The notes beneath the pieces were generated by a model. It searched no databases, was not told the origin of the DNA, and saw nothing but the letters and a program-made list of their open reading frames with translations. Of a stretch of DNA of 64,000 nucleotides, positions 33,963-43,691 are shown piece after piece. The DNA is taken from the NCBI GenBank assembly GCA_018241185.1, contig JAFEEH010000231.1:1-64000 (forward strand), in the 5' to 3' direction. This DNA comes from Pseudomonadota bacterium (GTDB lineage: Bacteria > Pseudomonadota > Gammaproteobacteria > Burkholderiales > Burkholderiaceae_C). Each line of letters starts with the position of its first letter. The first letter of the stretch is position 1. A program made the position numbers and the translations under genes.

Positions 33963-36900
33963 TCAAACCGGCGAATCGTTGTCAGCACGGATCGCTGCCA
34001 CAGCGGCATCGATCTCCTGATCCGACAGGAACGGGGCCTGCGCGAAGACCAAGCCCTGCTCGCCATTGAGCTTGGCGGCTAGATGCCCTCTGCCCAGCAG
34101 CAGTTCGGCTCCCGGCCGATCCAGCGCGATTTTGGAAGTCGCCTCGCTGGAGACCTTCAAGATCAACCGGTTGCCCAGGTTCTCGCGAAGCTGCATTGGC
34201 ATCACGTCCTTGTCGGGGCGCTGCGCCGCGAAGATCAGATGGATGCCGGCCGCGCGCGCCTTCACGCCCAGCCGCTGCACCGCCGCCCCCACCGCGCCCT
34301 TGTAGGCGTCGTCGAGCATCCAGTCCGCAAACTCGTCGTGGACCAGGAAGACCATTGGCAGGCGTTCTTCGGCCGAGACCTTGGCGTTGTAGGTCGGCAG
34401 ATCGCGCGCGCGGGCCTTGGCGAACGCGCGGTAGCGGTCCTCCATCTCCTGCACAAGCGCTTCGAGCACTTCGCCGGCCTTCTCCTTGGTGGTGACGATC
34501 TCGTCGCGCATGTGCGGCAAGTCCGCCAGCGGGGCGTAGTCGACGCCCATCTTGGGATCGATCAAGATGAGCTGGGCCAGGTTTTTGGAGTTCGTCGCGG
34601 CGATGTCCAAAATCAACGCTTGGATCAGAACCGACTTGCCGCTGCCGGTCGCGCCGGCCACCAATGAATGCGGCTCGTGGGACGAGAGCCCGCCGAACTC
34701 CGCGCCGAGGTTCAGATACAGCAGCGCGCCGTTGATCTCTTGAAGGCCCAAGAGGAAAGATGTGTTGATGCCGGCGACGTTGCGGTTGACCTCGCGGCGC
34801 GACCACAGCTCCCAGAGCGACACGGCCTGGCGCTTGGAGCCGGCGACCGTCACCACGATTTCGCCCGGCTTGGGCTGGACCGTGACGAGGTTGATCGCGT
34901 GCGTGGTCAGGAGCTGCGTGCGCTTGTTTTCGATGTCCTCGACGCGCAGCCGGTCGGAGCCTGCCAGGCGCACCAGGCAGCCATTGGGCGTCAGCCGCGT
35001 CCCGAGGATCGCGGCCTGCAGCCCGTAGCTGTTGAGGGCGGCCTTGAGTTTCTTGGTGACTTCCTGAGCCCACTCCTCGCGGTCGGCATCCGACTGGGCG
35101 CAGCCAGCGAACTTGGAAGCGACGAGTTCGGAGAGCGCGGCGCCGAGGTTCGCGGGCGGGGCTGGCGCGGGCGCTGACCCCTGGGCCGAAGCGGGCGCCG
35201 CGGCGTCGGCCTGGGCCGGGCTTTGCACAGGAGCCGCAGGCTCTTGCGCCGGGCTGCTGGCCGGAGACATCGCGACGGCCCCCTCGGGCTCCGGGGCGGC
35301 CTCGACAACGGCGTCAGCAACGCCGCTGGCGAGCTGCCCCATGGCGGCGAGCCAGGGGACGCGAGGAGCTGGCTTCTTGAAGCCATAACCGTCCCAGGGT
35401 TGATGGGCGCCCAGTCCCGCGCGGGCGTCTAGCCCGCCCGCGCCCTTGGCATAGGCCTCGGCGAGCTTGCGAAGGTCTGGGCGGTCGAAGACCTCCTGCC
35501 AGGCCTTCACCCCATCGGACTCCTCCAAGAGCTCCTGGTCGGAGGCCGAGGCTGAGCCGGCATCCGAGGTGTGGACGTAGACGTGCGAGTAGCCGCGGAG
35601 CGAAATCTTCACGTCGCCTTCGCGAAGCTTCGCGCGGGCGCGCTCCATCAGGCCGGTCATCCCCGGCGGTATGTCCGCGTCGATGAGCATGTCGGCCAGG
35701 CGGGCGAGCCAAACGTCGCGGTCGAGCCGGCCAGGGTCGCCAAAGAGCGCCTCGCGGAACATGCCCAGCGTGGCCAGAAGCTGATCCTTGGAATCGCGCC
35801 GCGCCTTGGACAGGTTATCGGCGGCGACGTATTTCGATTCGACGATCGAGATGACCACGCGGACGCCCTCCTCCGGCTCCTCGACATTGAGGGCGAGGAT
35901 GTCGGCGATGCGGCTCTCAGGCTGCGAGAGCCAGCTCGCGTAGTCGTCAAGCAGGAAGTAGGCGGTCAAGACCTGGCCCTCGCCCGCCGCAGCCCTGAAC
36001 TCCTCGGCGAGCAGATGACGGCTGAGCACCAGGCCGATCATTTCACCCGCGGAGACACCGCGCTTGGCCGCCCGCAGCACGATGTCGCCAGAGACCGAGA
36101 GCGCATCGCGCTTGGCTTTGTCGGCGGCGGCTTGGACCTCCGACGCGTCGAGCTGCAAATTCAACTCATCCAGCCGGCGGCGCACCAGCACACCCAGCAG
36201 GCGCAGCTCGGATGTCGAGCTCACGATCATGTTGCGGCCGTTGGTGGAACCGCGGCGGTAGCGGACGACCGTGATGTCATTGTGCTGGAGTTGGCGTTTG
36301 TCGAGCAGCTCGTCGTAGGTGGCGACCCATTCGGCCAGGTCGTGGGCGTCCTTGATCATCCCCGCCAGGGCGGGGCTTTGCAGCGAAATGCGCCGGGCGG
36401 GCAAATAGCGCTCGCCAGGCAACGCGTCGAGCTGGCGGCAGACGGCGGCCACGGCGGACACGTAAGCCCAGCCGGAGGCTGTCTGCCAGGGGCAGGCCAG
36501 AAACGTCGTGGATTTGAGCTCGTTTTCGCCCGAAACGCTGCGGTAGGACCATCGCGAGGGGGCGTGCTCGAGGTTCGGTCGGTCATTCGTCCAAGGCACT
36601 GAGAGCCATTCGGACTGGGCGGCACGCGAGACCACGTCATGCAGAAAGGCCACGTCGAAGGCCTTGAAGCCCTGGGCGCTCCCGCCAGGAGTAGCCGATA
36701 TCGGCGTGACCGAGATGCGCAGCTTCGAGATGAAATTGTCGCTCGTCTCGCTGACCACGGGCAGATCTGGGTCATCGCCGGCCTTGTTGACTAGCTCGCC
36801 GTAGACGCTGCGAAGCTTCACAGGGTCCGAGTGGCGCACGGACACGCTGCATTGCAACTTCCCGTCTTCGTGGAACGAAGAAAGCTCGCGCACCGTCGCC

Positions 36901-39383
36901 AGCGGCAGTTCGGCCGCGTCGGCGTTGTAGAGCACCACGCTGAGGTTGGACGCCTCATGGGGCTGCAAACCGACATAGCGCTCCAAGAGCTCGCGCGCCT
37001 GCTTAGCGGCAGCGGCCGGATCCACGTCGGTCATGGCGTCCTCCGCGCCGCGCGTGGGCGACTCCAAGAGGCTGTATCCGTTGACCGTGCTGCTCTCCGA
37101 GACCAGAGTCGGCGCGCCGGCCCGGTTGAGCACGGCGATCTCCGGATAGAACGGGTGGGCGATCTCGTCGGAGAGCTCGCGCATGAAGATCTCGCGGTCG
37201 CCGTAAAGGATGCTGCCGCTCGACAGCAGATGGGTGGCGAAGCCCGCCACGCGGCGGGACTTCACCGCCAGCGCCTTCATGCGCTCGGGGTGCCACGGCG
37301 GGATGATTAGCGCGGGGTTGTCGCCGGCCACGCGAGCCGTGCCGACCGACAGGATCTCCGAGACCAGGCGCGAGCGACAAACGTCGCCGCGAGCCTGCGA
37401 CATGAGGGTCAACATCAACGCGCCGAAGGACTCGGCCTGGCGCATGACGGCCTCGCCGTGCAGCCCGATCGAGACGAAGTCCTCCATCGCCTTGATGTAG
37501 TCCTCCTCGAACTTGTCCCAGGACGCCTTGACCTCGTCGCGCTGCGGCGGGGTCAAGTAGCCGCCCTCCGCCAGATCCTTGATCCGGGACTTGATGTCGG
37601 CCCGCAGGCTGCGCAGCTTGTTGGCGGCGGGCACGAGCGAGCCAGCGTCGGTGGAGTAGGTGGCCTCCAAGGTGCCGGTGTCGAGCAGGGAGACGTTCTG
37701 CACCCCGCCCTTCTTGCTCACCAGGCGGCGCGGGACCTCTGTGCAGCCGACCGCTCCCTTCTCCAACAGGCGGCGCATGTCGGCGACCATTGACAGGCCG
37801 ATGGAGGTGGGCTTGTAGCTCCATAGAAGCTGGGTCTTGGCGAGCACCGTCTCCTTGTCCTTGGATACCTGGACCAGGGCCACGTCGAACTTGATCTGCA
37901 GGGCGATGCGAGAGAGCGACGAATTCGGCCGGACCTTGTTCTTTTTGTCGTTGCGAAGCTCCTTCTCCTTGGCGAAGAAGGCCTCGTAGTCGAACAGCGG
38001 GTCCGGCAGGCTCGCGTTGCCCAGGCGCTCCACCTTCCATTCGGCCTTAGAGCCCATGAGCTCCTTCAACCCGCGATACATCGCCGAGAAGTAGCTACCG
38101 GCGTCGTAGTTGAAGCGCTCGCGCCACTCCTTGCGGCCCTTGGCCACGGTGAAGCGCAGGATCCGATCGCCATCGGCATCGCGCAGTCCCGCATGCAGGC
38201 TGTTGACCACGCGGGCGAAGCCGTCGAAGAAGTCATTGCACTCGATGGGCTTGCCATAGAGGGCCTTCTCCCAGCGGGCGCAGAGCTTGACATCTTGCTC
38301 GAGCAGCCGGCGGTGCTTGACGAAGAATTGCTCGTCGTCCTCGGTGAAGTCGGAGCGGCGCTCGCGCGACTTCAAGTCCTCCAAGAGCTTGCGACCCTCG
38401 ATGTCAAGCGAGTTCTCCTGGTCGCAGTCGTGATCGAAGAAGCGGACCGTCGCATCGGCCAACCCAAGTTGCTTCTCCTTCGGCTTGTCGAAGGCCAGGT
38501 AGACACCATCGCTCTCCCACTCGAACTGGGCGAGCGCTGACGCTGCCTCCTGGTCGCCCGCCGGAGCGACCGCGAAGGCGTCAAGAGCCAGGCGAGCGCT
38601 TTCATCGATTTCCGCCGCGTTGGCCTCGATCCGCTCGGCGAGCTCCTCGGGGTCGAGCGGTTGACCGTTCTGACGTTGCTTCTTGAGCAGCGGTGCACGC
38701 TGGGTGAAAAGCTTTGCGAAATCCTTCTGCCAGGGCTTACGCAAGGAGCCGAAGCTCTTGGCGTTCGAGAAATGCGAGCTGTCGCGAGGCAGGCCGGCGC
38801 GCGGCATGGCAAAGCCAACCGCATTGCGAATAGCAAGCCCGCGGGTGGACATGCCCTCGACGATCTCGGAGCAGAACTCGCCGAGTTGGACAAGCGAGAG
38901 CTCGGAGGAAGTCAGGAGACCGCCCAGTGCCGCTTGAAATACCAAGCGGTCATCCGGCACGGGCGAGATCCCTCCCGCGTGCAATGCTGCCTCGACCCAC
39001 GGTTCGGGGTCGGCGCGCATCTCCTTGGCGCCGATCGCCATGACGTGGCCCAGCGTGTCGGCCAAGTTGTGCTCGTTGCCGTTGGCGGTGAGGATCGCCG
39101 CCTTGGCAGTCGTCGCGTTGTTGCGGACGTAGCCGGCGTTGTGCGATATCAAGATCTCGGGGGGCAGGCCTTGGCCGTCGACCAATGCCTCGGGGATCAT
39201 GAGATCCACGAGGGCGAACAGGTCCGGATTGGCGAGGATCGCGCGCGCCACGGCTGCGATTTGGCTGGACGAGAGCTTGTCGAGCCGGAACAGCGCAGCG
39301 GAGTCTCCGGGGTGGCCAGGGTTGGAAATACGCTTGGCGAGGATGTTCGCGCCGACGCGCCCAATGATGCGGTCGGTCAGCAT
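33963..39383 (-). CDS. sspH: SspH/DptH-like giant FtsK/HerA-type ATPase
   Basis: A giant protein of 1806 aa. The C-terminal 300 residues are an FtsK/HerA-like motor: Walker A GATGSGKS (1577-1584), LAQLILIDPKMGVDYAPL, and Walker B VFLVHDEFADWM (D1683/E1684). An Ala/Pro-rich linker around 1420-1480 separates this from a long, mostly helical N-terminal region without recognised domains. The size, C-terminal motor and third position after two smaller genes match the DndFGH (DptFGH) and SspFGH restriction modules. It probably translocates on DNA as part of the SspFGH complex that damages unmodified DNA. It overlaps sspG by 7 bp. Confidence 0.75.
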   Translation of the reverse strand: MLTDRIIGRVGANILAKRISNPGHPGDSAALFRLDKLSSSQIAAVARAILANPDLFALVDLMIPEALVDGQGLPPEILISHNAGYVRNNATTAKAAILTANGNEHNLADTLGHVMAIGAKEMRADPEPWVEAALHAGGISPVPDDRLVFQAALGGLLTSSELSLVQLGEFCSEIVEGMSTRGLAIRNAVGFAMPRAGLPRDSSHFSNAKSFGSLRKPWQKDFAKLFTQRAPLLKKQRQNGQPLDPEELAERIEANAAEIDESARLALDAFAVAPAGDQEAASALAQFEWESDGVYLAFDKPKEKQLGLADATVRFFDHDCDQENSLDIEGRKLLEDLKSRERRSDFTEDDEQFFVKHRRLLEQDVKLCARWEKALYGKPIECNDFFDGFARVVNSLHAGLRDADGDRILRFTVAKGRKEWRERFNYDAGSYFSAMYRGLKELMGSKAEWKVERLGNASLPDPLFDYEAFFAKEKELRNDKKNKVRPNSSLSRIALQIKFDVALVQVSKDKETVLAKTQLLWSYKPTSIGLSMVADMRRLLEKGAVGCTEVPRRLVSKKGGVQNVSLLDTGTLEATYSTDAGSLVPAANKLRSLRADIKSRIKDLAEGGYLTPPQRDEVKASWDKFEEDYIKAMEDFVSIGLHGEAVMRQAESFGALMLTLMSQARGDVCRSRLVSEILSVGTARVAGDNPALIIPPWHPERMKALAVKSRRVAGFATHLLSSGSILYGDREIFMRELSDEIAHPFYPEIAVLNRAGAPTLVSESSTVNGYSLLESPTRGAEDAMTDVDPAAAAKQARELLERYVGLQPHEASNLSVVLYNADAAELPLATVRELSSFHEDGKLQCSVSVRHSDPVKLRSVYGELVNKAGDDPDLPVVSETSDNFISKLRISVTPISATPGGSAQGFKAFDVAFLHDVVSRAAQSEWLSVPWTNDRPNLEHAPSRWSYRSVSGENELKSTTFLACPWQTASGWAYVSAVAAVCRQLDALPGERYLPARRISLQSPALAGMIKDAHDLAEWVATYDELLDKRQLQHNDITVVRYRRGSTNGRNMIVSSTSELRLLGVLVRRRLDELNLQLDASEVQAAADKAKRDALSVSGDIVLRAAKRGVSAGEMIGLVLSRHLLAEEFRAAAGEGQVLTAYFLLDDYASWLSQPESRIADILALNVEEPEEGVRVVISIVESKYVAADNLSKARRDSKDQLLATLGMFREALFGDPGRLDRDVWLARLADMLIDADIPPGMTGLMERARAKLREGDVKISLRGYSHVYVHTSDAGSASASDQELLEESDGVKAWQEVFDRPDLRKLAEAYAKGAGGLDARAGLGAHQPWDGYGFKKPAPRVPWLAAMGQLASGVADAVVEAAPEPEGAVAMSPASSPAQEPAAPVQSPAQADAAAPASAQGSAPAPAPPANLGAALSELVASKFAGCAQSDADREEWAQEVTKKLKAALNSYGLQAAILGTRLTPNGCLVRLAGSDRLRVEDIENKRTQLLTTHAINLVTVQPKPGEIVVTVAGSKRQAVSLWELWSRREVNRNVAGINTSFLLGLQEINGALLYLNLGAEFGGLSSHEPHSLVAGATGSGKSVLIQALILDIAATNSKNLAQLILIDPKMGVDYAPLADLPHMRDEIVTTKEKAGEVLEALVQEMEDRYRAFAKARARDLPTYNAKVSAEERLPMVFLVHDEFADWMLDDAYKGAVGAAVQRLGVKARAAGIHLIFAAQRPDKDVMPMQLRENLGNRLILKVSSEATSKIALDRPGAELLLGRGHLAAKLNGEQGLVFAQAPFLSDQEIDAAVAAIRADNDSPV

Positions 39384-40936
39384 GCTGCCTCTACCTTGAA
39401 CGCGAACGGGTTTTCGACGAACGAGCAGGAGTCGGAGAGCCTGCGGACCAGGCCCAACCCCACAAGTCGGGCTTCGAGGTTGTCCCGGTTCTCGCTAAGC
39501 TCCTCTTGGTCGACAAGCTTCGCGTCGACCAGGCGAACGCCTTCGGCGTCGCCGAGGATCAAGCCATAACGCTTCTTGGCCTCCGCTAAAAATTCGTCGA
39601 ACTGCATACGATCGTCGACGATGGCGACCACGATCGACTTCAACAACCGATCATTGGGGGCATAGCGGGTGCGCCGCGAGAGTCGACGGGAGCTGAGCCC
39701 AATCGCCCTTGACCAGGAGGCGTGGATTTTGCCAACGTGCTGCTCGTGGCGCGCGAGGGCAAGCTCGGCGAGCTTACCCACCAAGGCGTCAGGGCTCTCG
39801 CCCGAATAGTCCTCCTCGTCATCGCCATCAACCGAGGGCCACTGGAAACGTTCGCGCATCAGTTTCACGCGCTCAGCGTCGGGGAAGTCGCCAGAAGCGG
39901 CCTTGGCCCAGCCTGCGTCCATGCGGATCGACTCGACATGTGCACGCACCGCCTTGGAGGGCAAGCCTTGGTTGAGCTGATAGCTGTCCCCGGAGAGCGC
40001 TCGGACCTTCGTGCGTTCCTTGGAGACAATCTCGCAGACGATCTCGACCGGATCATCGTCGCCGGCCACGCGCTTCGCTCGCTCGAGGAAGTAGAGCAGC
40101 ATGTTGAGACCCGAAATGGCGATCAGATGCTCCAGCGCGTCATAGATCGGCATGTCCGTAGCCAGGATCGCTAGCCAGTCTTCGCAGATCTGATCGAAAC
40201 GCGGGTTGGTCGCCTCGGGCAGATAGCCCGACTGTCGGAAGTCGTCAGCCCGTTGGGGCACACCCTGCATCGCGCGGGCGAGGCGGTTCATTGCGGCCTC
40301 ACGGTCGAACAACCGCTTGGCCAACAAGTCGCCCAATTCGGCACCGCGCTTGGCCCGCGTGAGCATCATGTAGAGCAGCTCGCCGGTGCGTGCAAAGAAG
40401 CGCCGGTCGTTGCTCATTTTTCTCTTGGAGTCGATCTCCAAGTCCTCGTAGAGAGCGTCAGGACCGAAGGGGAAGACGAACTTGGAGCTCCATCGCTTGT
40501 TGCTGCGCGACTCAAAGGAAGAAGAGCGCAGCAGCTCGACGGCCTTCGCGAAGTCGTCGAAGCTCGTAAACGAGTGGCGCAGGTAGGCCATGTCGCCGAC
40601 ACTGTCGCCGTTGCCCGTCGCGCCCTGGCTAAAGCGCTCGAACCACTGCCGCCACTTTTCCTCGTCGGGCTGCGCGCTCTCGGAGATGGACTCGACGTAG
40701 GGGTTGTTGAAGATCAGGCCGCGAAGGCGAATCTGACGCTGAGGCTGGAACTTGAAGGCCCCGCCCAACCCTTCATGAGGGCGCAGCGGCTTGTCAAGGT
40801 TAGAGCCCAGGGCACCGAGAAACTCGAGCACCGTCAAATGCGGAAGCTGCTCGTCGTAGAGGCGATGCCCCCAGATGTTCTCGTCGACGCAGAAATCGAC
40901 GTTCTTGATCTCGGGCCGTTTGAAGATCTCGCTCAT
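39377..40936 (-). CDS. sspG: SspG/DptG-like PT-dependent restriction component
   Basis: A soluble protein of 519 aa with no catalytic motif I can name. The C-terminal segment RTRYAPNDRLLKSIVVAIVD followed by a winged-helix-like region (LVGLGLVRRLSDSCSFVENPF) may bind DNA. It is assigned as the G component from its place between an ATPase gene (4-bp overlap) and the giant motor gene (7-bp overlap), as in dndFGH and sspFGH. No similarity search was possible, so the symbol is positional. It may be a scaffold linking SspF and SspH. Confidence 0.62.
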   Translation of the reverse strand: MSEIFKRPEIKNVDFCVDENIWGHRLYDEQLPHLTVLEFLGALGSNLDKPLRPHEGLGGAFKFQPQRQIRLRGLIFNNPYVESISESAQPDEEKWRQWFERFSQGATGNGDSVGDMAYLRHSFTSFDDFAKAVELLRSSSFESRSNKRWSSKFVFPFGPDALYEDLEIDSKRKMSNDRRFFARTGELLYMMLTRAKRGAELGDLLAKRLFDREAAMNRLARAMQGVPQRADDFRQSGYLPEATNPRFDQICEDWLAILATDMPIYDALEHLIAISGLNMLLYFLERAKRVAGDDDPVEIVCEIVSKERTKVRALSGDSYQLNQGLPSKAVRAHVESIRMDAGWAKAASGDFPDAERVKLMRERFQWPSVDGDDEEDYSGESPDALVGKLAELALARHEQHVGKIHASWSRAIGLSSRRLSRRTRYAPNDRLLKSIVVAIVDDRMQFDEFLAEAKKRYGLILGDAEGVRLVDAKLVDQEELSENRDNLEARLVGLGLVRRLSDSCSFVENPFAFKVEAAC

Positions 40937-42837
40937 GCTAGGACCCTTACGGTCACGGGGCGGGCAAAGCCGCGGCCTCCAGGCTCAATGTCGATGAAAT
41001 TCAGCGTCAGCGCGGAGGCTTCCCCGCCGACCTCGTCATCGTCGCCGGCAAAGCCCACCTTGCGGACGATCTCGGCCTTCCGCAGGAGCTTCGCCTTGAA
41101 GGCCAGCAGGTCTTCGAGACATTCATTAGAGAAGCTCGCCGGCAGTGCGCCTTCGGCCACGCGAGCGAGGAACTCATGCCGGATAGGTGTGAGGTCGAAC
41201 GCGACCGAATTGCCGGGCCCTGGCGAGAGCGACACGTCGAGCTGGGGGCGGCCGGTCTCCTCGTCGAGCTTGATGGCCATGCCCACGCCGCCTTGCCTGC
41301 GGGAGGGTGTCTCGTGATCGCAGAGCACGCTCACACGGCTCTGCGTGAAGCCGCCGGAGCTGGCGATGAAGATGCGATCGACATTCTCCAAGAGTAGGCC
41401 GGTCATGACTCGATTGAGGCCGCGGGCGATGCGCCCGCGCGTGCCATCGCTCACAGGCCTCTTCGCCTTCAGCGATTCGATGATGTCCAAGTAGTCGCCC
41501 GCAAAGCGGAAGGCCGTCATCGACCAGCGTGGGTATCCGGGCTCGGCCTCGGGCAGCGCGAAATAGAGCCGGCGGCGCTGGTCTTCCAGCATCTCCATGA
41601 ACTCGGCGGAGCCGCCTTCCAAGCGAGCTCCCTCATGACCTTCAAGGTAGGCATCTTGGGCCGAGCGGAATTCCGCCGTCGCGCCATAGATCGGGTCGAC
41701 AGCCACTAGGCGCGCAAAATCGGCCTGCAGACGCGAATCGTCCTTGCCGTAGACCAGCAAACCATCGGCCGCATTGGTCGTTTCTTCGCCTACACTAAAG
41801 CTCGCCATGGCTTTGAAGACGGGGCGGTCGGACGCCCGACGCTTGGGTAAGTTTGCTCCGAAGGCGTTAGCGTAGATGCTGGCTTTGCCGATGTGCCCGC
41901 CCTCTTGGATCTTGAGCACGTCTGCGCAAGTCATGAGGTTCTCTTTGGCCCCCTTGGCATCAGCGTAGCCAAGTACCATGTTGGAGCAGAGAGCCAGCAG
42001 GTCACGCACTGGGAGGTGGAGTCCGTTGAGGCGGGCGATCTCGACGAGGTCGCCGAGACGACGCGCGAGCTGCCTTCCATCGGATTCGCCGAGCAGGCGG
42101 CGGCGATTCTCATCGATCGGGCAGACCTTCCCGTCGGCCTTCAAAGAACAATGCGCACAGTTTGCCCACTCAGGATGCCCGGCCACCGCCTGGGCGACTT
42201 CGTCGAGCGTCTTTCGACTGGTGGAACGGCTGAGGTCAAAGACGGCCAGGCGCTGAGGCGCAGGTCCGGCTTGCAGGAAGCACTCCTGCAAGGGCTTGCG
42301 AAGGGGATGCGTGCGATCCTGCCGCTTACCCAAGTCGCGCAGGCGATCGAGAAGCTGACCATGGTTGGCCGCCAGGATCACAACTTCCGAATCGTCGCCG
42401 CCTAGAACCGACTTCTCCAGTCGCTGTAGCGGCAGATCGCTCTCTTCGCCATTGAATTCGGAAAGGTCTTTGATGAAGACTGCTAAGCGACCATCGGCCA
42501 GGCGCAGCTCCTTCACATTTCCCTTGCTCGCCCACTCTCTGGGATCACCTCCAATGCGCGTCCACAAGGCTCGGCAGTGGTAGGTCTTGCCATCACCCGC
42601 AGTCCCTGCGATCAGTATCGAGCCTGGAGCTTTCGACTCAAAGTGATGAACCATCGCGTCCAGCAACGGTGTCGACAGGCTGATAGGCGCCACCTTCGCC
42701 CTCCCGAGCGCGTTCGCCACGTACTCATCAAACATCGTCAGGTTGTTCGGCGTAGGGCCATAGCTGCGCAGGAACTTGACCCATGCGCTGGCTGGTGGTG
42801 CCCCGAGCCCACCTTCGCCTTGAAACGGCGTACTCAT
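40933..42837 (-). CDS. sspF: SspF/DptF-like P-loop ATPase
   Basis: A 634-residue ATPase. Walker A is GTAGDGKT (78-85); a Walker B-like strand is RLAVFIKDLSE (117-127). A possible zinc site, C227-x2-C230-x8-C239, lies in a region that also resembles DptF-type proteins. It is the first gene of the six-gene - strand operon, with the promoter expected in the 200-bp gap upstream (42838-43038). In SspFGH-type defence the F protein is an ATPase needed for damage to non-phosphorothioated DNA; the assignment is by domain and gene order. Confidence 0.68.
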   Translation of the reverse strand: MSTPFQGEGGLGAPPASAWVKFLRSYGPTPNNLTMFDEYVANALGRAKVAPISLSTPLLDAMVHHFESKAPGSILIAGTAGDGKTYHCRALWTRIGGDPREWASKGNVKELRLADGRLAVFIKDLSEFNGEESDLPLQRLEKSVLGGDDSEVVILAANHGQLLDRLRDLGKRQDRTHPLRKPLQECFLQAGPAPQRLAVFDLSRSTSRKTLDEVAQAVAGHPEWANCAHCSLKADGKVCPIDENRRRLLGESDGRQLARRLGDLVEIARLNGLHLPVRDLLALCSNMVLGYADAKGAKENLMTCADVLKIQEGGHIGKASIYANAFGANLPKRRASDRPVFKAMASFSVGEETTNAADGLLVYGKDDSRLQADFARLVAVDPIYGATAEFRSAQDAYLEGHEGARLEGGSAEFMEMLEDQRRRLYFALPEAEPGYPRWSMTAFRFAGDYLDIIESLKAKRPVSDGTRGRIARGLNRVMTGLLLENVDRIFIASSGGFTQSRVSVLCDHETPSRRQGGVGMAIKLDEETGRPQLDVSLSPGPGNSVAFDLTPIRHEFLARVAEGALPASFSNECLEDLLAFKAKLLRKAEIVRKVGFAGDDDEVGGEASALTLNFIDIEPGGRGFARPVTVRVLA

Positions 42838-43038
42838 CGCGTTGCTCCTCCGTCAAGCGGATTCTCCATGCCGGCCTCGCGAGACGCAGAAGGTCAACAG
42901 TGCAAGGACAGCAATTGCCCCGAATGCTACAGAGAGTAACACCAACGGAATGTGCGCTTGTGAAGGCGCGGGTGGGGCCCGATCGGATGGAAACCAGCCG
43001 ACTCTAAACTGCGGAGGCGGCGCAGCGCGCCGTCACGA

Positions 43039-43662
43039 CTAACGTGGCGCGCTTAGTCCTGCCCTGGCCAGCACGTTGATCCACCTCGGACCTACGTGAT
43101 CGCGAAGAACGTCCTCAGATCTCCAACTTCGGACGATCGCGAAACCGGCGGCAGCCGCTGCCTCAAGGAATTCGCTGGGGGTGTACAGCGCAAAAAATCT
43201 ACCGCTACGATCAAACTGCTCCCCCTCGCCCTCCTGTACAGATGCGAACAGGGCGCCGAGCGGTACAAGCGCTTTGTGGAGACGAGCGAGCGCCTCAACG
43301 AGCGTCATCTTGGGCAAGTGAAGTAGCGAAGCACAAGCCCAGATGCCATCGTAGGCAGCCGACTCGTCAAGTTCCTCAATTCGTTGTACGTCGCATGGAG
43401 CGGATGAATATTCGTGCGCCAGCCGCGCAAGCGATGGCGACGCATCAATCCCACGGCACCGATAGCCGCGCCGCACAAACTCGCGAAGATCTCTCCCCGA
43501 TCCAGCCCCAGCGTCGAGAATCCGCCCCCCCGGCGGCACTAGGGCTAAAAAAGAGTCGTACAGGGGCGACATGTCTGCCCCCACGGTGCGCTCAAAGTAT
43601 TCGAGCGCATGCTTCTCATAGTAGTCGTCCGTCCCGCTGTGGCCTTGGGAATTCATACCCAT
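43039..43662 (-). CDS. Class I SAM-dependent methyltransferase
   Basis: A 207-residue Rossmann methyltransferase. Motif I is RILDAGAGSGRDLREF; the acidic SAM-ribose residue lies in RCRGIDASPSLARLA; the motif IV region is YDGIWACASLLHLP. There is no target-recognition domain and no DPPY/NPPF motif, so it is a small-molecule or TehB-like enzyme rather than a DNA methylase. It lies 29 bp after the membrane-protein gene on the same strand, probably cotranscribed with it, and separates the defence operon from the conjugation genes. Confidence 0.82.
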   Translation of the reverse strand: MGMNSQGHSGTDDYYEKHALEYFERTVGADMSPLYDSFLALVPPGGRILDAGAGSGRDLREFVRRGYRCRGIDASPSLARLAHEYSSAPCDVQRIEELDESAAYDGIWACASLLHLPKMTLVEALARLHKALVPLGALFASVQEGEGEQFDRSGRFFALYTPSEFLEAAAAAGFAIVRSWRSEDVLRDHVGPRWINVLARAGLSAPR

Positions 43663-43691
43663 TACGTCGTACCGGTCATGCGATGCGCGTC

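Noticed and set aside
43039-43662. DNA methyltransferase of a restriction-modification pair
   Set aside because: It lacks a target-recognition domain and the DPPY/NPPF or PC catalytic motifs of DNA methylases.
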